Assembly (NCBI RefSeq): GCF_013409935.1
Contig: NZ_JACCCO010000002.1
Location: 682,001-746,000 of the forward strand
Source: Streptosporangium sandarakinum
Lineage (GTDB): Bacteria; Actinomycetota; Actinomycetes; Streptosporangiales; Streptosporangiaceae
Direction of reading: 5' to 3'
Length of the DNA: 64,000 nucleotides
Both the position numbers and the translations under genes were made by a program. Shown here piece by piece: positions 50,141 through 58,356 of this stretch (positions are counted from its first letter, which is position 1; each line of letters opens with the position of its first letter). The notes below the pieces were generated by a model. That model had not been told where the DNA came from. It did no database searches and worked only from the letters and a program-made list of their open reading frames with translations.

Positions 50141-50510
50141 CCACTCATTCCACGCGGCTGAGGTGCCACCCGCGCCGGTAGCCGGCCAGTGATCAAGGTA
50201 TACCCCTGGCGCCGGGTCGGCCGGGCGACGCTCAGGAGACATGTGCGTAACGGCCCCGCCCGCGCCGATCGGGTCGCCCTCCGCCCAATGGAAGCAGACC
50301 CGCGGCGGCTTGCCGGTCCCGTCGCGCGGAACGCCCATCCGCGCCGCACGAGGCGGCCGGGGCCGTCATGGCCTCGCCCGCCTCACGTTCCCCCCGGCCG
50401 CACCGCGCCGCCTCCCCGCCCCGGGGGTACGGCCGGCCGCCGCCATCACCGTCGCCGCCACCGCCGTCGCCGCGGCGGGCCGGCCGGACGGCGGCCGGTG
50501 TCGCGGTGGA
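50141..50510. other. Intergenic, GC-rich, no gene seen
   Basis: 370 bp between the STAS start and the GH81 stop. A TATACC-like patch near 50200 could belong to a STAS promoter. The rest is a C-rich mosaic with CGCCGCC runs; no coding sequence or stable hairpin stood out. Confidence 0.5.
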
Positions 50511-53468
50511 TCAGCCGAACGGCAGCCGTACCAGCGACGTGTCACCCGCGCCGAGGGTGGTGGCGCCGTTGCCGATGGCGTTCCAGACCTCGACCCGCAC
50601 CGTGCCGCCGGCGAGGTTCCCGTACGCTCCGGACGCCGACTGCAGACCGGCCGCCTGGGTGTAGTGCTCCCACCCGGCCAGCGGGTCGGTGGCGAAGTAG
50701 CGGTAGGTCTCCACCCGGTCCCAGCTCCCGTTCCCGGTGAGGTCGTAGGAGATCCTGAGCTGGGTGCCGTTGCCGACCGTGGTCCCGGCGTCCAGGAACA
50801 GGTCGAAGGCGGTCGTGCCGCCGTTGTGGGCGGCGGTCAGGCCGGTCGCGGTGAAGACCCGCGCGTTCGTGGGCGTGCCGTCGTGGTTGACGCCGCCGGC
50901 CGAGGTGATCGTGACGGCGCCCGCCGTGCCCTTGGCACCCGGGAGCGTCCCGTCCGCCCGGAGGTACCGGGTCGCGGTGAAGGGGGCGGCGGTCACCGTC
51001 GGCGTCACGGTCGGGGTCGCCGTCGGCGTCGAGGTGGGGGTCGCCGTCGGGGTGGCGGTCGGGGGGAGGCCGCCGTCCGCGTCGCCGCCGCTCCAGTTCA
51101 GGGCGCCCGAGGCGACCGTCCTGCCCGCCGGCACGGTGAGCCGGGTGCCGTTGGAGAAGGTCACCGTCATGTCGGTGCCGGTGATGTTGGACGCCACGTA
51201 GGTGCGGGCGCCGTTCCTGCTGAACACCTTGGCCAGCGGGTGGTCGGCGACGACGGTGGTGTCCACGGTGCCGAGCGCCGCCAGGTTGCGGATCCAGTGG
51301 AAGGTGTGCGCCCGGCTCTCGCCCTCCTCGGGGGTGTAGCCGGGTGCCGCGCGCAGCTTGGCCAGCGCGGCGTCGCCGTCGCCGAGCGCGAGATACTCCC
51401 ACAGGATGTCCTGCCACACCGTGGGCTCTCCCCCGTTGTTCCTGACCACCTCGGCGTAGTTGCGGCGCACGTAGCCGGGGTCGTCGCCGAGGTAGAGGTG
51501 GCCGCCGGTGATCGGGAGCATGTTGATGCCCTGGATCATCTCCGGTTCGGCGCTGAACCAGGTGGCGTAGGCGCCGCCGTCACCCCAGACCATGCCGACC
51601 GCGCCGTGACCGAACTCCCCGGGGAAGTTCCGGTCGCGGATGTCGAACCAGTACTCCTTGATCGCCTCGGCCTGGGTCGTGTACATGTAGACGCCCGCGT
51701 CGCGGACGGCGGTGTCGCCGGTGGCCTGGCCCCACTGGATGAGGGCGTTGGCGAAGTTCATGCCCTCGGACGAGGACTCCTGGTTGTTGCCCGCGGCGAA
51801 CGCCCCGTGGCCCGACGCCCAGTCGTGGCCGGCGTAGATGTCGAAGTCACGCAGGTACGGGAAGCGCTCGTCGCCGCGGTCGTAGTTGTCGGCGTCGCGG
51901 ATCAGCAGGTCCACCATGCCGCCGTACCGGCTCTTCGTCGCCCAGTCCGGCTGGAACTTGGCGAGCGTCGCCGCGGCGGCGATGTAGTAGCCGTAGTGGA
52001 AGTGGTGGTCATTGAGCTCCTGGTCGGAGCCGTAGGAGGCGGGGTAGCCGATCAGCGTGCCCCAGTTGCGGTCGTAGTAGAAGACGCGGGAGGTCTTGCC
52101 CGCGGCGGCGGTGAACCAGTCGGTGAGGCGGGTGCGGACGGCGGTCAGCGCCGCGTCGCGGACCGAGGTGAGGCCGAGCTGGTCGGCGATCTCCGCGATC
52201 CGGGCGGCGCGGCCCAGGCCCTTGCCGGTCCAGTAGGTGTCGTCGCCCCGGGCCGCCATCGGGTCGCCCAGCTCGGCGTTGAGGTGGCCGGTGATCGTGG
52301 CCAGGTCGGCGCCCGAGCCGTCGGCGACCGCGGGGACCTCGGGCAGCACGCCGGTGTAGGTCATCGTCGTCGTGAACCCCGTCCCGGTGATGATCTTCAT
52401 CGGGCCGCGCGCGGAGGCGTACGTGGGGGCGAGGGGGGTCGCGCCCGTCAGGCGGTTCCACTGGTGGGGGTACAGGGCGATGACGGTGCCCCGCTCCGTG
52501 CCCTGCCTGGCCGCGGTGGTGAAGCCGTACGTCGTGGTGACCCTGCCGCTCGACGGGTCGTACGCGTAGGAGACGCGGGTCCCGGTGACGTGCGCGTGCG
52601 CGTATCTGGCGTAGGTGGCGGCGAGGGCCGCCCTGTCCTGGCCGCCGGGCAGCACCGCCACCGAGAAGAAGCCCTTGCCCGCGAGGGAGGAGGTGATCGT
52701 CGTCCCGCTGACGGTCCAGGTGGAGCCCGCCGGGGCGTAGGCGACGTAGTCGCTGCCGCCCGCGGTGAACCCGATGACGGGGCCGTCGTTCGACCAGACC
52801 GCGGGGGCGCCCGCGGTGCCGCTGATCCGCGCGTCACCGCCGGTGACCTGGAAGTAGGTGAACGGCAGGCCGTGGCCGATGGTCGCCTTCATGGTCCGGG
52901 CCCCGTCGCTCCAGTACGGCGTGACGGTCCAGTCGCTCCAGCCGTCCACCTTGACGTCGGGGGAGCTCATCCCGGTGACGCCGACCCGGATGTCCTCGCG
53001 GTACTCGTACTTGTACTCCCCGACGCCGGTCGCCGTGCCGGTGATCGACGTCGGCCCGGAGTTGTAGGAGAGGCCGATGCCGTCGGGGAAGGTGTCGTAG
53101 GAGGCGGGGTGGGCGTGCAGGATGTCGCTGTAGGCGCAGTCGTTCCGCTTGAAGAGGAGCGAGGACCACCAGTCGTTGGTGGGGACGGCGCCCTTGGGCG
53201 CGTTGCCGGTCACCCAGCGGCGCGGGTTGGTGGAGAGGTCGGCGCAGCCGGTCGGCAGGGAACGGCCGGCGGGCAGCGTGTCGGCGTAGCCGCCGGCGCC
53301 CACCGCGGCCGCCTCGGCGGGGCGCGCCGCGCCGAGGCCGGCGCCGGCGCCGAAGACGCCGGCCAGTAGCGTGACGGCCGCGAGCACGGCAAGGCCGCGC
53401 CGGCGGGCGGGGCTTCTTCCCGGGGGTCGTGGTGTGTCCGGCCTCGCGGCGTGGTTCGGGTGATCCAT
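50511..53468 (-). CDS. Secreted endo-beta-1,3-glucanase, GH81, with C-terminal binding module
   Basis: 985 aa, ATG 53468 with GGAGG upstream. Signal region RRRGLAVLAAVTLLAGVFGAG to AEAAA, cleaved near 55. GH81 core with DRNWGTLIGYPASYGSDQELNDHHFHYGYY (about 465-495) and the catalytic NNQESSSEGMNFANALIQWG (Glu about 562 and 566). Then a PTATPTATPTSTPT linker (about 800-822) and a C-terminal carbohydrate-binding module (ATRYLRADGTLPGAKG to the end) of the type found on beta-1,3-glucanases. It degrades fungal or callose-like glucan outside the cell. Two LacI-type palindromes lie upstream. Confidence 0.9.
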   Translation of the reverse strand: MDHPNHAARPDTPRPPGRSPARRRGLAVLAAVTLLAGVFGAGAGLGAARPAEAAAVGAGGYADTLPAGRSLPTGCADLSTNPRRWVTGNAPKGAVPTNDWWSSLLFKRNDCAYSDILHAHPASYDTFPDGIGLSYNSGPTSITGTATGVGEYKYEYREDIRVGVTGMSSPDVKVDGWSDWTVTPYWSDGARTMKATIGHGLPFTYFQVTGGDARISGTAGAPAVWSNDGPVIGFTAGGSDYVAYAPAGSTWTVSGTTITSSLAGKGFFSVAVLPGGQDRAALAATYARYAHAHVTGTRVSYAYDPSSGRVTTTYGFTTAARQGTERGTVIALYPHQWNRLTGATPLAPTYASARGPMKIITGTGFTTTMTYTGVLPEVPAVADGSGADLATITGHLNAELGDPMAARGDDTYWTGKGLGRAARIAEIADQLGLTSVRDAALTAVRTRLTDWFTAAAGKTSRVFYYDRNWGTLIGYPASYGSDQELNDHHFHYGYYIAAAATLAKFQPDWATKSRYGGMVDLLIRDADNYDRGDERFPYLRDFDIYAGHDWASGHGAFAAGNNQESSSEGMNFANALIQWGQATGDTAVRDAGVYMYTTQAEAIKEYWFDIRDRNFPGEFGHGAVGMVWGDGGAYATWFSAEPEMIQGINMLPITGGHLYLGDDPGYVRRNYAEVVRNNGGEPTVWQDILWEYLALGDGDAALAKLRAAPGYTPEEGESRAHTFHWIRNLAALGTVDTTVVADHPLAKVFSRNGARTYVASNITGTDMTVTFSNGTRLTVPAGRTVASGALNWSGGDADGGLPPTATPTATPTSTPTATPTVTPTVTAAPFTATRYLRADGTLPGAKGTAGAVTITSAGGVNHDGTPTNARVFTATGLTAAHNGGTTAFDLFLDAGTTVGNGTQLRISYDLTGNGSWDRVETYRYFATDPLAGWEHYTQAAGLQSASGAYGNLAGGTVRVEVWNAIGNGATTLGAGDTSLVRLPFG

Positions 53469-53510
53469 GGGGGTGCCTCCAGGGGAGGGATCGGATCTGG
53501 AGCGGAGCGG

Positions 53511-53530
53511 CTGAGAGAGCGCTCTCACAG
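53511..53530. promoter_or_regulatory. LacI-type operator upstream of GH81
   Basis: CTGAGAGAGCGCTCTCACAG, a 20-bp palindrome with one mismatched pair and a perfect 12-bp core GAGAGCGCTCTC at 53515-53526; 43 bp from the GH81 start. Confidence 0.65.
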
Positions 53531-53701
53531 CGGAACGTAGCCAGCCGTCCGGCCGCCGTCAATGCTTCGCCACGATTGCCGTCGGACGAATTTCCGCCGC
53601 CCGCTTTTCTCAATGGAACCGCTGGCAGTAGGGGTTGTCCTCGGGCTCTGGGAACCCGACGGGGAGCCTGACCGGAGGATCCAATCAGCGCCCGAGGACT
53701 A

Positions 53702-53713
53702 GAGAGCGCTCTC
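53702..53713. promoter_or_regulatory. Second LacI-type operator in the same gap
   Basis: GAGAGCGCTCTC, perfect 12-bp palindrome, identical to the core of the site at 53515. Two spaced sites suggest looping control over one or both divergent genes. Confidence 0.6.
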
Positions 53714-53883
53714 CACTGAATGTCAGAGGGTCCGGGCGGAGCCTCCCGGCCGCGCCTGTCCGGAGAGCGCCGGCCCGCGAGCCGCAACTGGCGGAACGGT
53801 CACAAAACCATGACTGGACACGCAGAGTGATTGTTCATTTACTTTCAGTGTTCACTCCGGCACCCCCTGCTTCAGGAGGAATC

Positions 53884-54249
53884 ATGCGGCACGGAAAACT
53901 CATGGCCATCACGCTGGCGACCGTCGTCGGCTGCGCGGGCCTGGCAGCGGCGGCGGCCGCCCCCGCCACCGCCACCGTCGACGCCCCCACCAGCTCGGCG
54001 GCCGACTTCACCGGCTACCAGATCGTCAAGCTCCCCAACGCCAACGTCCCCAACTTCTCCCGCCGCGTGGTCCGGTGCCCCGCCGGTAAGCGGGCGGTCG
54101 GCGGCGGCGCCGAGGCGCAGGGCGCGGACGCGATCCTCGTCGGTTCCTTCCCGACCGACGACGGCACCGGCTGGATCGGCCTCGGCCGGCAGAACCGCTA
54201 CGGCGACGTCGGCATCAGCGTCTACGCGGTCTGCGCCAACGTCGGCTGA
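53884..54249 (+). CDS. Small secreted protein of unknown function
   Basis: 121 aa, ATG 53884 with a strong AGGAGGAATC ribosome-binding site. Sec signal MRHGKLMAITLATVVGCAGLAAAA with cleavage near ATA (about 32). The mature 90 residues contain a Cys pair (VVRCPAGKRAVGGG and YAVCANVG) likely to form one disulfide. No catalytic motif. Its leader shares a gap with the GH81 glucanase and two LacI sites, so it may be co-regulated with glucan degradation, for example as a wall- or glucan-binding protein. Strong terminator follows. Confidence 0.75.
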   Translation: MRHGKLMAITLATVVGCAGLAAAAAAPATATVDAPTSSAADFTGYQIVKLPNANVPNFSRRVVRCPAGKRAVGGGAEAQGADAILVGSFPTDDGTGWIGLGRQNRYGDVGISVYAVCANVG

Positions 54250-54264
54250 TCCGCCTTCCCCCCG

Positions 54265-54304
54265 CTCTGGCCAGACCTCCCCCGGGTCTGGCCAGAGCCT
54301 TTTC
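54265..54304 (+). terminator. Strong terminator after the small secreted gene
   Basis: CTCTGGCCAGAC (54265-54276) and GTCTGGCCAGAG (54286-54297) form a perfect 12-bp stem, 9-nt loop, followed by CCTTTT. Confidence 0.85.
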
Positions 54305-54374
54305 GGATCCAGGTCCGGGCCCGGATCCGGGGCCGGGGCCTGTCCCGGTCTCCCGCGGCGGCCCGGCCGCCCCG

Positions 54375-54833
54375 TCAGCGGGACCGCTTGCGGTCCAGCG
54401 TGCCCCAGGCGTGGCTGTTCTGGGCCGCGACGAGTTCCGCGGCCTCCCGCATCACCGACTCGTCCACGGTCGCGACGACCTCACCGCACCGGATGAGGGG
54501 CTCGTTGTCCGGGCCCCGGGACACCTCCTCCCCCGCGAGGATCCACGCCCTGACGCCCGGCCCCCGGTCGCGGCGGATGTGGGAGTAGTCGTACAGGCGC
54601 CGGGCGGCCCACAGCCTGGTCGAGCGATCCCCCCACCAGCTCTCGACGTCCAGCGGATTGGCGGACAGTCCGGGCAGCTCGGCGCCGGTCAGGGCGTCGC
54701 GGCTGCGGCCGGTCGTCTCGTCACGGCCCAGGTCCCGCGACCACCGGATGAAGAGCCCGTGCCGACCGTCCAGCAGCGTCGCGAGTTCCGACAGGCTGGT
54801 GATCACAGCCGGTGCCGACGCCATCGCCTCCAC
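54375..54833 (-). CDS. DUF6098-like protein
   Basis: 152 aa from GTG 54833 (ATG 54824 also possible). Pattern LSELATLLDGRHGLFIRWSRD, GLSANPLDVESWWGDRSTRLWAARRLYDY, and AWILAGEEVSRGPDNEPLIRC agrees with my memory of the actinobacterial DUF6098 family of small cytosolic proteins. Function unknown. No operon partner. Confidence 0.6.
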   Translation of the reverse strand: MEAMASAPAVITSLSELATLLDGRHGLFIRWSRDLGRDETTGRSRDALTGAELPGLSANPLDVESWWGDRSTRLWAARRLYDYSHIRRDRGPGVRAWILAGEEVSRGPDNEPLIRCGEVVATVDESVMREAAELVAAQNSHAWGTLDRKRSR

Positions 54834-54995
54834 CTCGCTTCGACGCGCTTCCCCGATCGGGCCCGTCGGCCTCCCCGGGGGCCCGCCGGGCTCACCCGCG
54901 GGCCACCTCCGGCTTCCCGCCAGGCGACATTCCCACGGTTCCCACGTTCTCCCAGCTCACACCTGACCCGGGAATCCTCCCCGGCGGCAGCGCAC

Positions 54996-55065
54996 GGGTC
55001 AGCCATGCGATCCGGTGCCGTACGGCGTGCGGGTCAGCCATGCGATCCGGTGTCGTACGGCGTGC
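54996..55065. repeat. 35-bp tandem duplication covering the cydB 3' end
   Basis: Two 35-bp copies (54996-55030 and 55031-55065) starting GGGTCAGCCATGCGATCCGG, with one mismatch. The right copy holds the last ten codons and stop of the oxidase subunit II gene, the left copy repeats them downstream. Confidence 0.9.
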
Positions 55066-56047
55066 GCCGCTGCAACAGCAGCAGCCACGCCATGGACGGC
55101 AGGACCAGCAACGCGCCCACGGCGAGCACGAGGAGCGTGGCGCCGAGCACCGACCGGGTGGCGGCGGCCTGGTAGACGGTCAGGCCGGGCGGCAGCATCG
55201 CCGGGTACTGGGCGACCGGCCACCCCCACAGCACCGCCGTGACGGCCAGCGCGGCGGTGACCCGGACGAGCAGGAAGCGCCTCAGCCACAGCAGGACCAG
55301 GGAGACCAGGCCGAGTACGGCGCTGCCCGCCACCAGCGGCAGCGCCCGGTGGATGAGCCCGTCGAACAGCCGGGGGGCGTCCCAGTGCAGCACGGCGATG
55401 CCGACCAGCGCGACGGCGCCCACGGCCAGGCCCGTCACCAGCGCCCGGCGCCGGAACCCCTCGGCCAGGTCCGGCAGCCCGGCCCGTCTCGCGTCGTCGC
55501 ACAGGTACACGGCGGCGAGGTAGACGCAGACCCCGATCGCGAGGACCCCGCCCAGCATCGAGGTGGGGTTCACCCAGCTCGCCATGATGTCCCCGGCCCC
55601 CAGCCCCGGCGGGACGCGCCCGGAGGCGATCCCCCCGGCGACCGTGCCGAGGAAGAAGGGCGTCAGGACCGAGGAGAACGCGAAGGCCGCGCCGAACAGG
55701 CGCTGCTGCCACAGCTCGGTGCTGGCCTTGCGGAAGGCGAACGCGGCGCCCCTGGCGATGATGCCGAGCGCCACGAGCGTCAGCGGGATGTAGAGGGTGG
55801 ACATCACCGCGGCGAACGTAGGCGGGAAGCCGGTCCAGAGCACGACGAGCACGAAGATCAGCCAGACGTGGTTGGCCTCCCACACCGGCCCGATCGTGTG
55901 CTCGATGAGCCGGCGCTGCGGCATGCCCGCCCTGGCGCGCCCGGCCAGCAGGTCGAGGACGCCGCCGCCGAAGTCGGCCCCGGCCAGCAGCGCGTACAGC
56001 GTCACGCCGACCCACAGCACCACCAGCATGGCCTGCACCAGGTCCAC
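55034..56047 (-). CDS. cydB: Cytochrome bd-type quinol oxidase subunit II
   Basis: 337 aa, GTG 56047, four bases after the subunit I stop. Eight to nine hydrophobic segments; DFGGGVLDLLAGRARAGMPQRRLIEHTIGPVWEANHVWLIF matches CydB, with the usual GPVWEANHVW signature. It pairs with subunit I as the membrane oxygen reductase that passes electrons from quinol to O2. Its 3' end is covered by a tandem duplication but the reading frame is intact. Confidence 0.9.
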   Translation of the reverse strand: MDLVQAMLVVLWVGVTLYALLAGADFGGGVLDLLAGRARAGMPQRRLIEHTIGPVWEANHVWLIFVLVVLWTGFPPTFAAVMSTLYIPLTLVALGIIARGAAFAFRKASTELWQQRLFGAAFAFSSVLTPFFLGTVAGGIASGRVPPGLGAGDIMASWVNPTSMLGGVLAIGVCVYLAAVYLCDDARRAGLPDLAEGFRRRALVTGLAVGAVALVGIAVLHWDAPRLFDGLIHRALPLVAGSAVLGLVSLVLLWLRRFLLVRVTAALAVTAVLWGWPVAQYPAMLPPGLTVYQAAATRSVLGATLLVLAVGALLVLPSMAWLLLLQRRTPYDTGSHG

Positions 56048-56051
56048 CGGG

Positions 56052-57515
56052 TCACCCCCGGTCCCCGGTCGCGGGCGTCGCCCCCTGGGCGGGTTCCTCC
56101 GGTTCCTGGGGCGCGTGCGTCTCCTCCCCGGCGGCCTCCGGCGTCCTGGACGCGCGCGCCATGCGCCGCAGCACGTAGACGGTGGCGACGGTGAGGACCG
56201 CGTAGACCAGCAGCACGACGACGAACCCCGCCCACAGGCCGGGCACCGGGTTGACGGCGTCGACGGTGCGGAGCCTGCCGTACACCGTCCAGGGCTGGCG
56301 GCCGACCTCGGTCACGATCCAGCCGGACTCCACCGCGGCCGCGGCGGCCACCCCGGAGATCGCGGCCAGGCGCAGGAACCACGGGGAACGCGGCAGGTCG
56401 CGGTGGCGCCACCAGGCCACCGCGAACCACGCCGACAGCAGGAGCAGGAAGAACCCGACGGCCACCATCGTGTCGAAGGCCAGGTGGACCGTGGTGACCG
56501 GGGGCCGGTCGGCCACCGGGACCGTGTCGAGACCGCGGACCACCGTGCTCGGGCTGTTGCCGACCAGCAGCGACAGGCCGCTGGGGATCTCGACCGCGTA
56601 GCGCATCTCTTCGTTGACCGCGACGCCGCCGAGGCTCAGCGGGGCGTGCGATCGGGTCCGGAAGACGCCCTCCATCGCGGCGAGCTTGACGGGCTGGTAC
56701 TCGGCCAGGAACCGGGCCGCGTAGTCGCCCACCACGATCTGGATCGGGGCGAAGACGGCGCCCAGCGCGAAGGGGATGGCGAAGCCGAGGCGGTGGTAGC
56801 GGTCGCGCCGCCCGCGGAGCAGCGCCACGGCGTAGACGGAGGCGACCGTGAAGCCGGTCACCATGAACGCCGCGATGATCATGTGCAGCGTCTGCGGCGG
56901 TGTCGCCGGGTTCATCATCGCCCGCCAGGGGTCGACGTCGCGGATCCGGCCGCCCTCCAGGGTGAACCCGACCGGCTGGTTCATCCAGGCGTTGGCGGTC
57001 ACCACGAAGAACGCCGAGGCCACCCCGGCGACCAGCACCGGCACTCCGGTCAGCAGGTGGAGCCGGGGCGACAGCCGGCCCCAGGCGTAGAGGTAGACGC
57101 CGATGAAGATGGCCTCCAGGAAGAAGGCGTTGCCCTCCAGTGCGAAGGGAAGCCCGATCACCTCCCCGTAGACGCCCATCAGGCCCGGCCACAGCAGGCC
57201 CATCTCGAAGCTGAGGATCGTCCCGGAGACCGCCCCGACGGCGAACAGCACGCCCACCGCCTTGGCCCAGCGGTGGACCAGCCGCAGGTACTCGTCGTCA
57301 CCGGTTCGCAGGGCCCGCCACTCGGTGAACAGCAGCAGCGCGGGCATCCCCACCCCGAGACAGGCCAGCACGATGTGCCAGCCCAGCGAGAAGCCCATCT
57401 GCATGCGCGCCGCGAACATGTCGGCCGGGCTCGCCGGGCCGGCCGCCGCCGCCGACATCGGTACGGCGAGCCCGGTCAACCCGGTCAACCCGAACAGCCC
57501 GGACAGCCCGGACAC
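56052..57515 (-). CDS. cydA: Cytochrome bd-type quinol oxidase subunit I
   Basis: 487 aa from GTG 57515, which has GGAAGGGG upstream; ATG 57458 is an alternative without a ribosome-binding site. The core ARMQMGFSLGWHIVLACLGVGMPALLLF, EGNAFFLEAIFIGVYLYAWGRLSP, AWMNQPVGF and VGRQPW identify a CydA-like protein. The short quinol loop and VGRQPW motif resemble the cyanide-insensitive (CIO) branch, and the N-terminal helix departs from standard CydA. Ends in an acidic Pro-rich tail. Forms a two-gene operon with subunit II. Confidence 0.88.
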   Translation of the reverse strand: MSGLSGLFGLTGLTGLAVPMSAAAAGPASPADMFAARMQMGFSLGWHIVLACLGVGMPALLLFTEWRALRTGDDEYLRLVHRWAKAVGVLFAVGAVSGTILSFEMGLLWPGLMGVYGEVIGLPFALEGNAFFLEAIFIGVYLYAWGRLSPRLHLLTGVPVLVAGVASAFFVVTANAWMNQPVGFTLEGGRIRDVDPWRAMMNPATPPQTLHMIIAAFMVTGFTVASVYAVALLRGRRDRYHRLGFAIPFALGAVFAPIQIVVGDYAARFLAEYQPVKLAAMEGVFRTRSHAPLSLGGVAVNEEMRYAVEIPSGLSLLVGNSPSTVVRGLDTVPVADRPPVTTVHLAFDTMVAVGFFLLLLSAWFAVAWWRHRDLPRSPWFLRLAAISGVAAAAAVESGWIVTEVGRQPWTVYGRLRTVDAVNPVPGLWAGFVVVLLVYAVLTVATVYVLRRMARASRTPEAAGEETHAPQEPEEPAQGATPATGDRG

Positions 57516-57783
57516 GGCGCCCCTTCCCCCCGGACGGCGGTCCCGCCGGCCCTCGCGCGTTCCCCGGCCTCCATGACGTTCCCCCAGGTCACATGGGCCC
57601 CCATGGCCCCATGGGCCCCTCACCCATACGGCCTTCCCCCCGTCCGTTTCCCGGCAAACGGCGGAAAGCCGCGTTGGAGCCACCGGACTGCCATCACTTT
57701 CCGTAGTGTTTCCATGACTCGTCGTCACACCTCATCGGGTGTCACGGCCCCGCGCGGCACGCCCTTCGACGGAGGAGAGCAGC

Positions 57784-58341
57784 ATGAGAAAGGTCATCGC
57801 GTCGGTCTACACGACGCTGGACGGCTTCATCGACGACCCGCACCTCTGGTCGCTCAAGTACTGGACGGACGAGGCCGCCGCGTACTCCCACGACCAGCTC
57901 TTCGCGAGCGACGCGCTCCTGATGGGCCGCGTGACCTACGAGGGGTTCGCACTGGCCTGGCCCGGCAGGACCGGGGAGTTCGCCGACCGGATGAACGGCA
58001 TGCCCAAGTACGTGGTGTCCTCGACGCTGGACAAGGCCGACGAGTGGCACAACACCTCGGTCATCCCGGGCGGCGAGGTCGTCGGGACGGTGGCCGAGCT
58101 GAAGCGGCGGCCCGGACGGCAGATGCTGATCTACGGCTGCGGCCGGCTCACCGACACGCTGATGGAGCACGGTCTCCTCGACGAGTACCGGATCTGGGTC
58201 CACCCGCGGATCCTGGGCAGGGGCAGGCGCCTGTTCCGGGAGGGCACCGACGCCCGGCTGAGACTCCTCGACACGCTGAGGTTCAGCTCGGGCGTCGTCG
58301 TCCTCTCCTACGCCCCGCAGGACCCCTCCCCCACGACCTGA
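57784..58341 (+). CDS. RibD C-terminal/DHFR-like reductase
   Basis: 185 aa, ATG 57784, GGAGGAG upstream. MRKVIASVYTTLDGFIDDP, LLMGRVTYEGFALAWPG, YVVSSTLDKADEWHN, and MLIYGCGRLTDTLMEHGLLDEYRIWVHP are the family marks. These stand-alone dihydrofolate-reductase-fold proteins are common in actinomycetes and are usually of unknown substrate. Convergent with the hexosaminidase gene, 15 bp apart. Confidence 0.9.
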   Translation: MRKVIASVYTTLDGFIDDPHLWSLKYWTDEAAAYSHDQLFASDALLMGRVTYEGFALAWPGRTGEFADRMNGMPKYVVSSTLDKADEWHNTSVIPGGEVVGTVAELKRRPGRQMLIYGCGRLTDTLMEHGLLDEYRIWVHPRILGRGRRLFREGTDARLRLLDTLRFSSGVVVLSYAPQDPSPTT

Positions 58342-58356
58342 CCCCTCCCCCGCCGC

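Larger units (their letters stand above)
53469..53883. other. Divergent regulatory gap with two LacI-type sites
   Basis: No gene here. The gap between the GH81 gene and the small secreted protein contains two GAGAGCGCTCTC palindromes (next entries) 187 bp apart and an AT-rich promoter-like patch at 53800-53860 (TTGTTCATTTACTTTCAGTG) reading toward the small secreted gene. Confidence 0.6.

Noticed and set aside
50141..50349. A short minus-strand gene upstream of the STAS gene
   Set aside because: Arg/Ser/Pro-rich translation without motifs or ribosome-binding site; likely leader DNA.
57580..57640. CCCATGGGCCCC palindromes as operators upstream of the oxidase genes
   Set aside because: They are simple G/C-run symmetry and no regulator is adjacent; evidence too weak to list.
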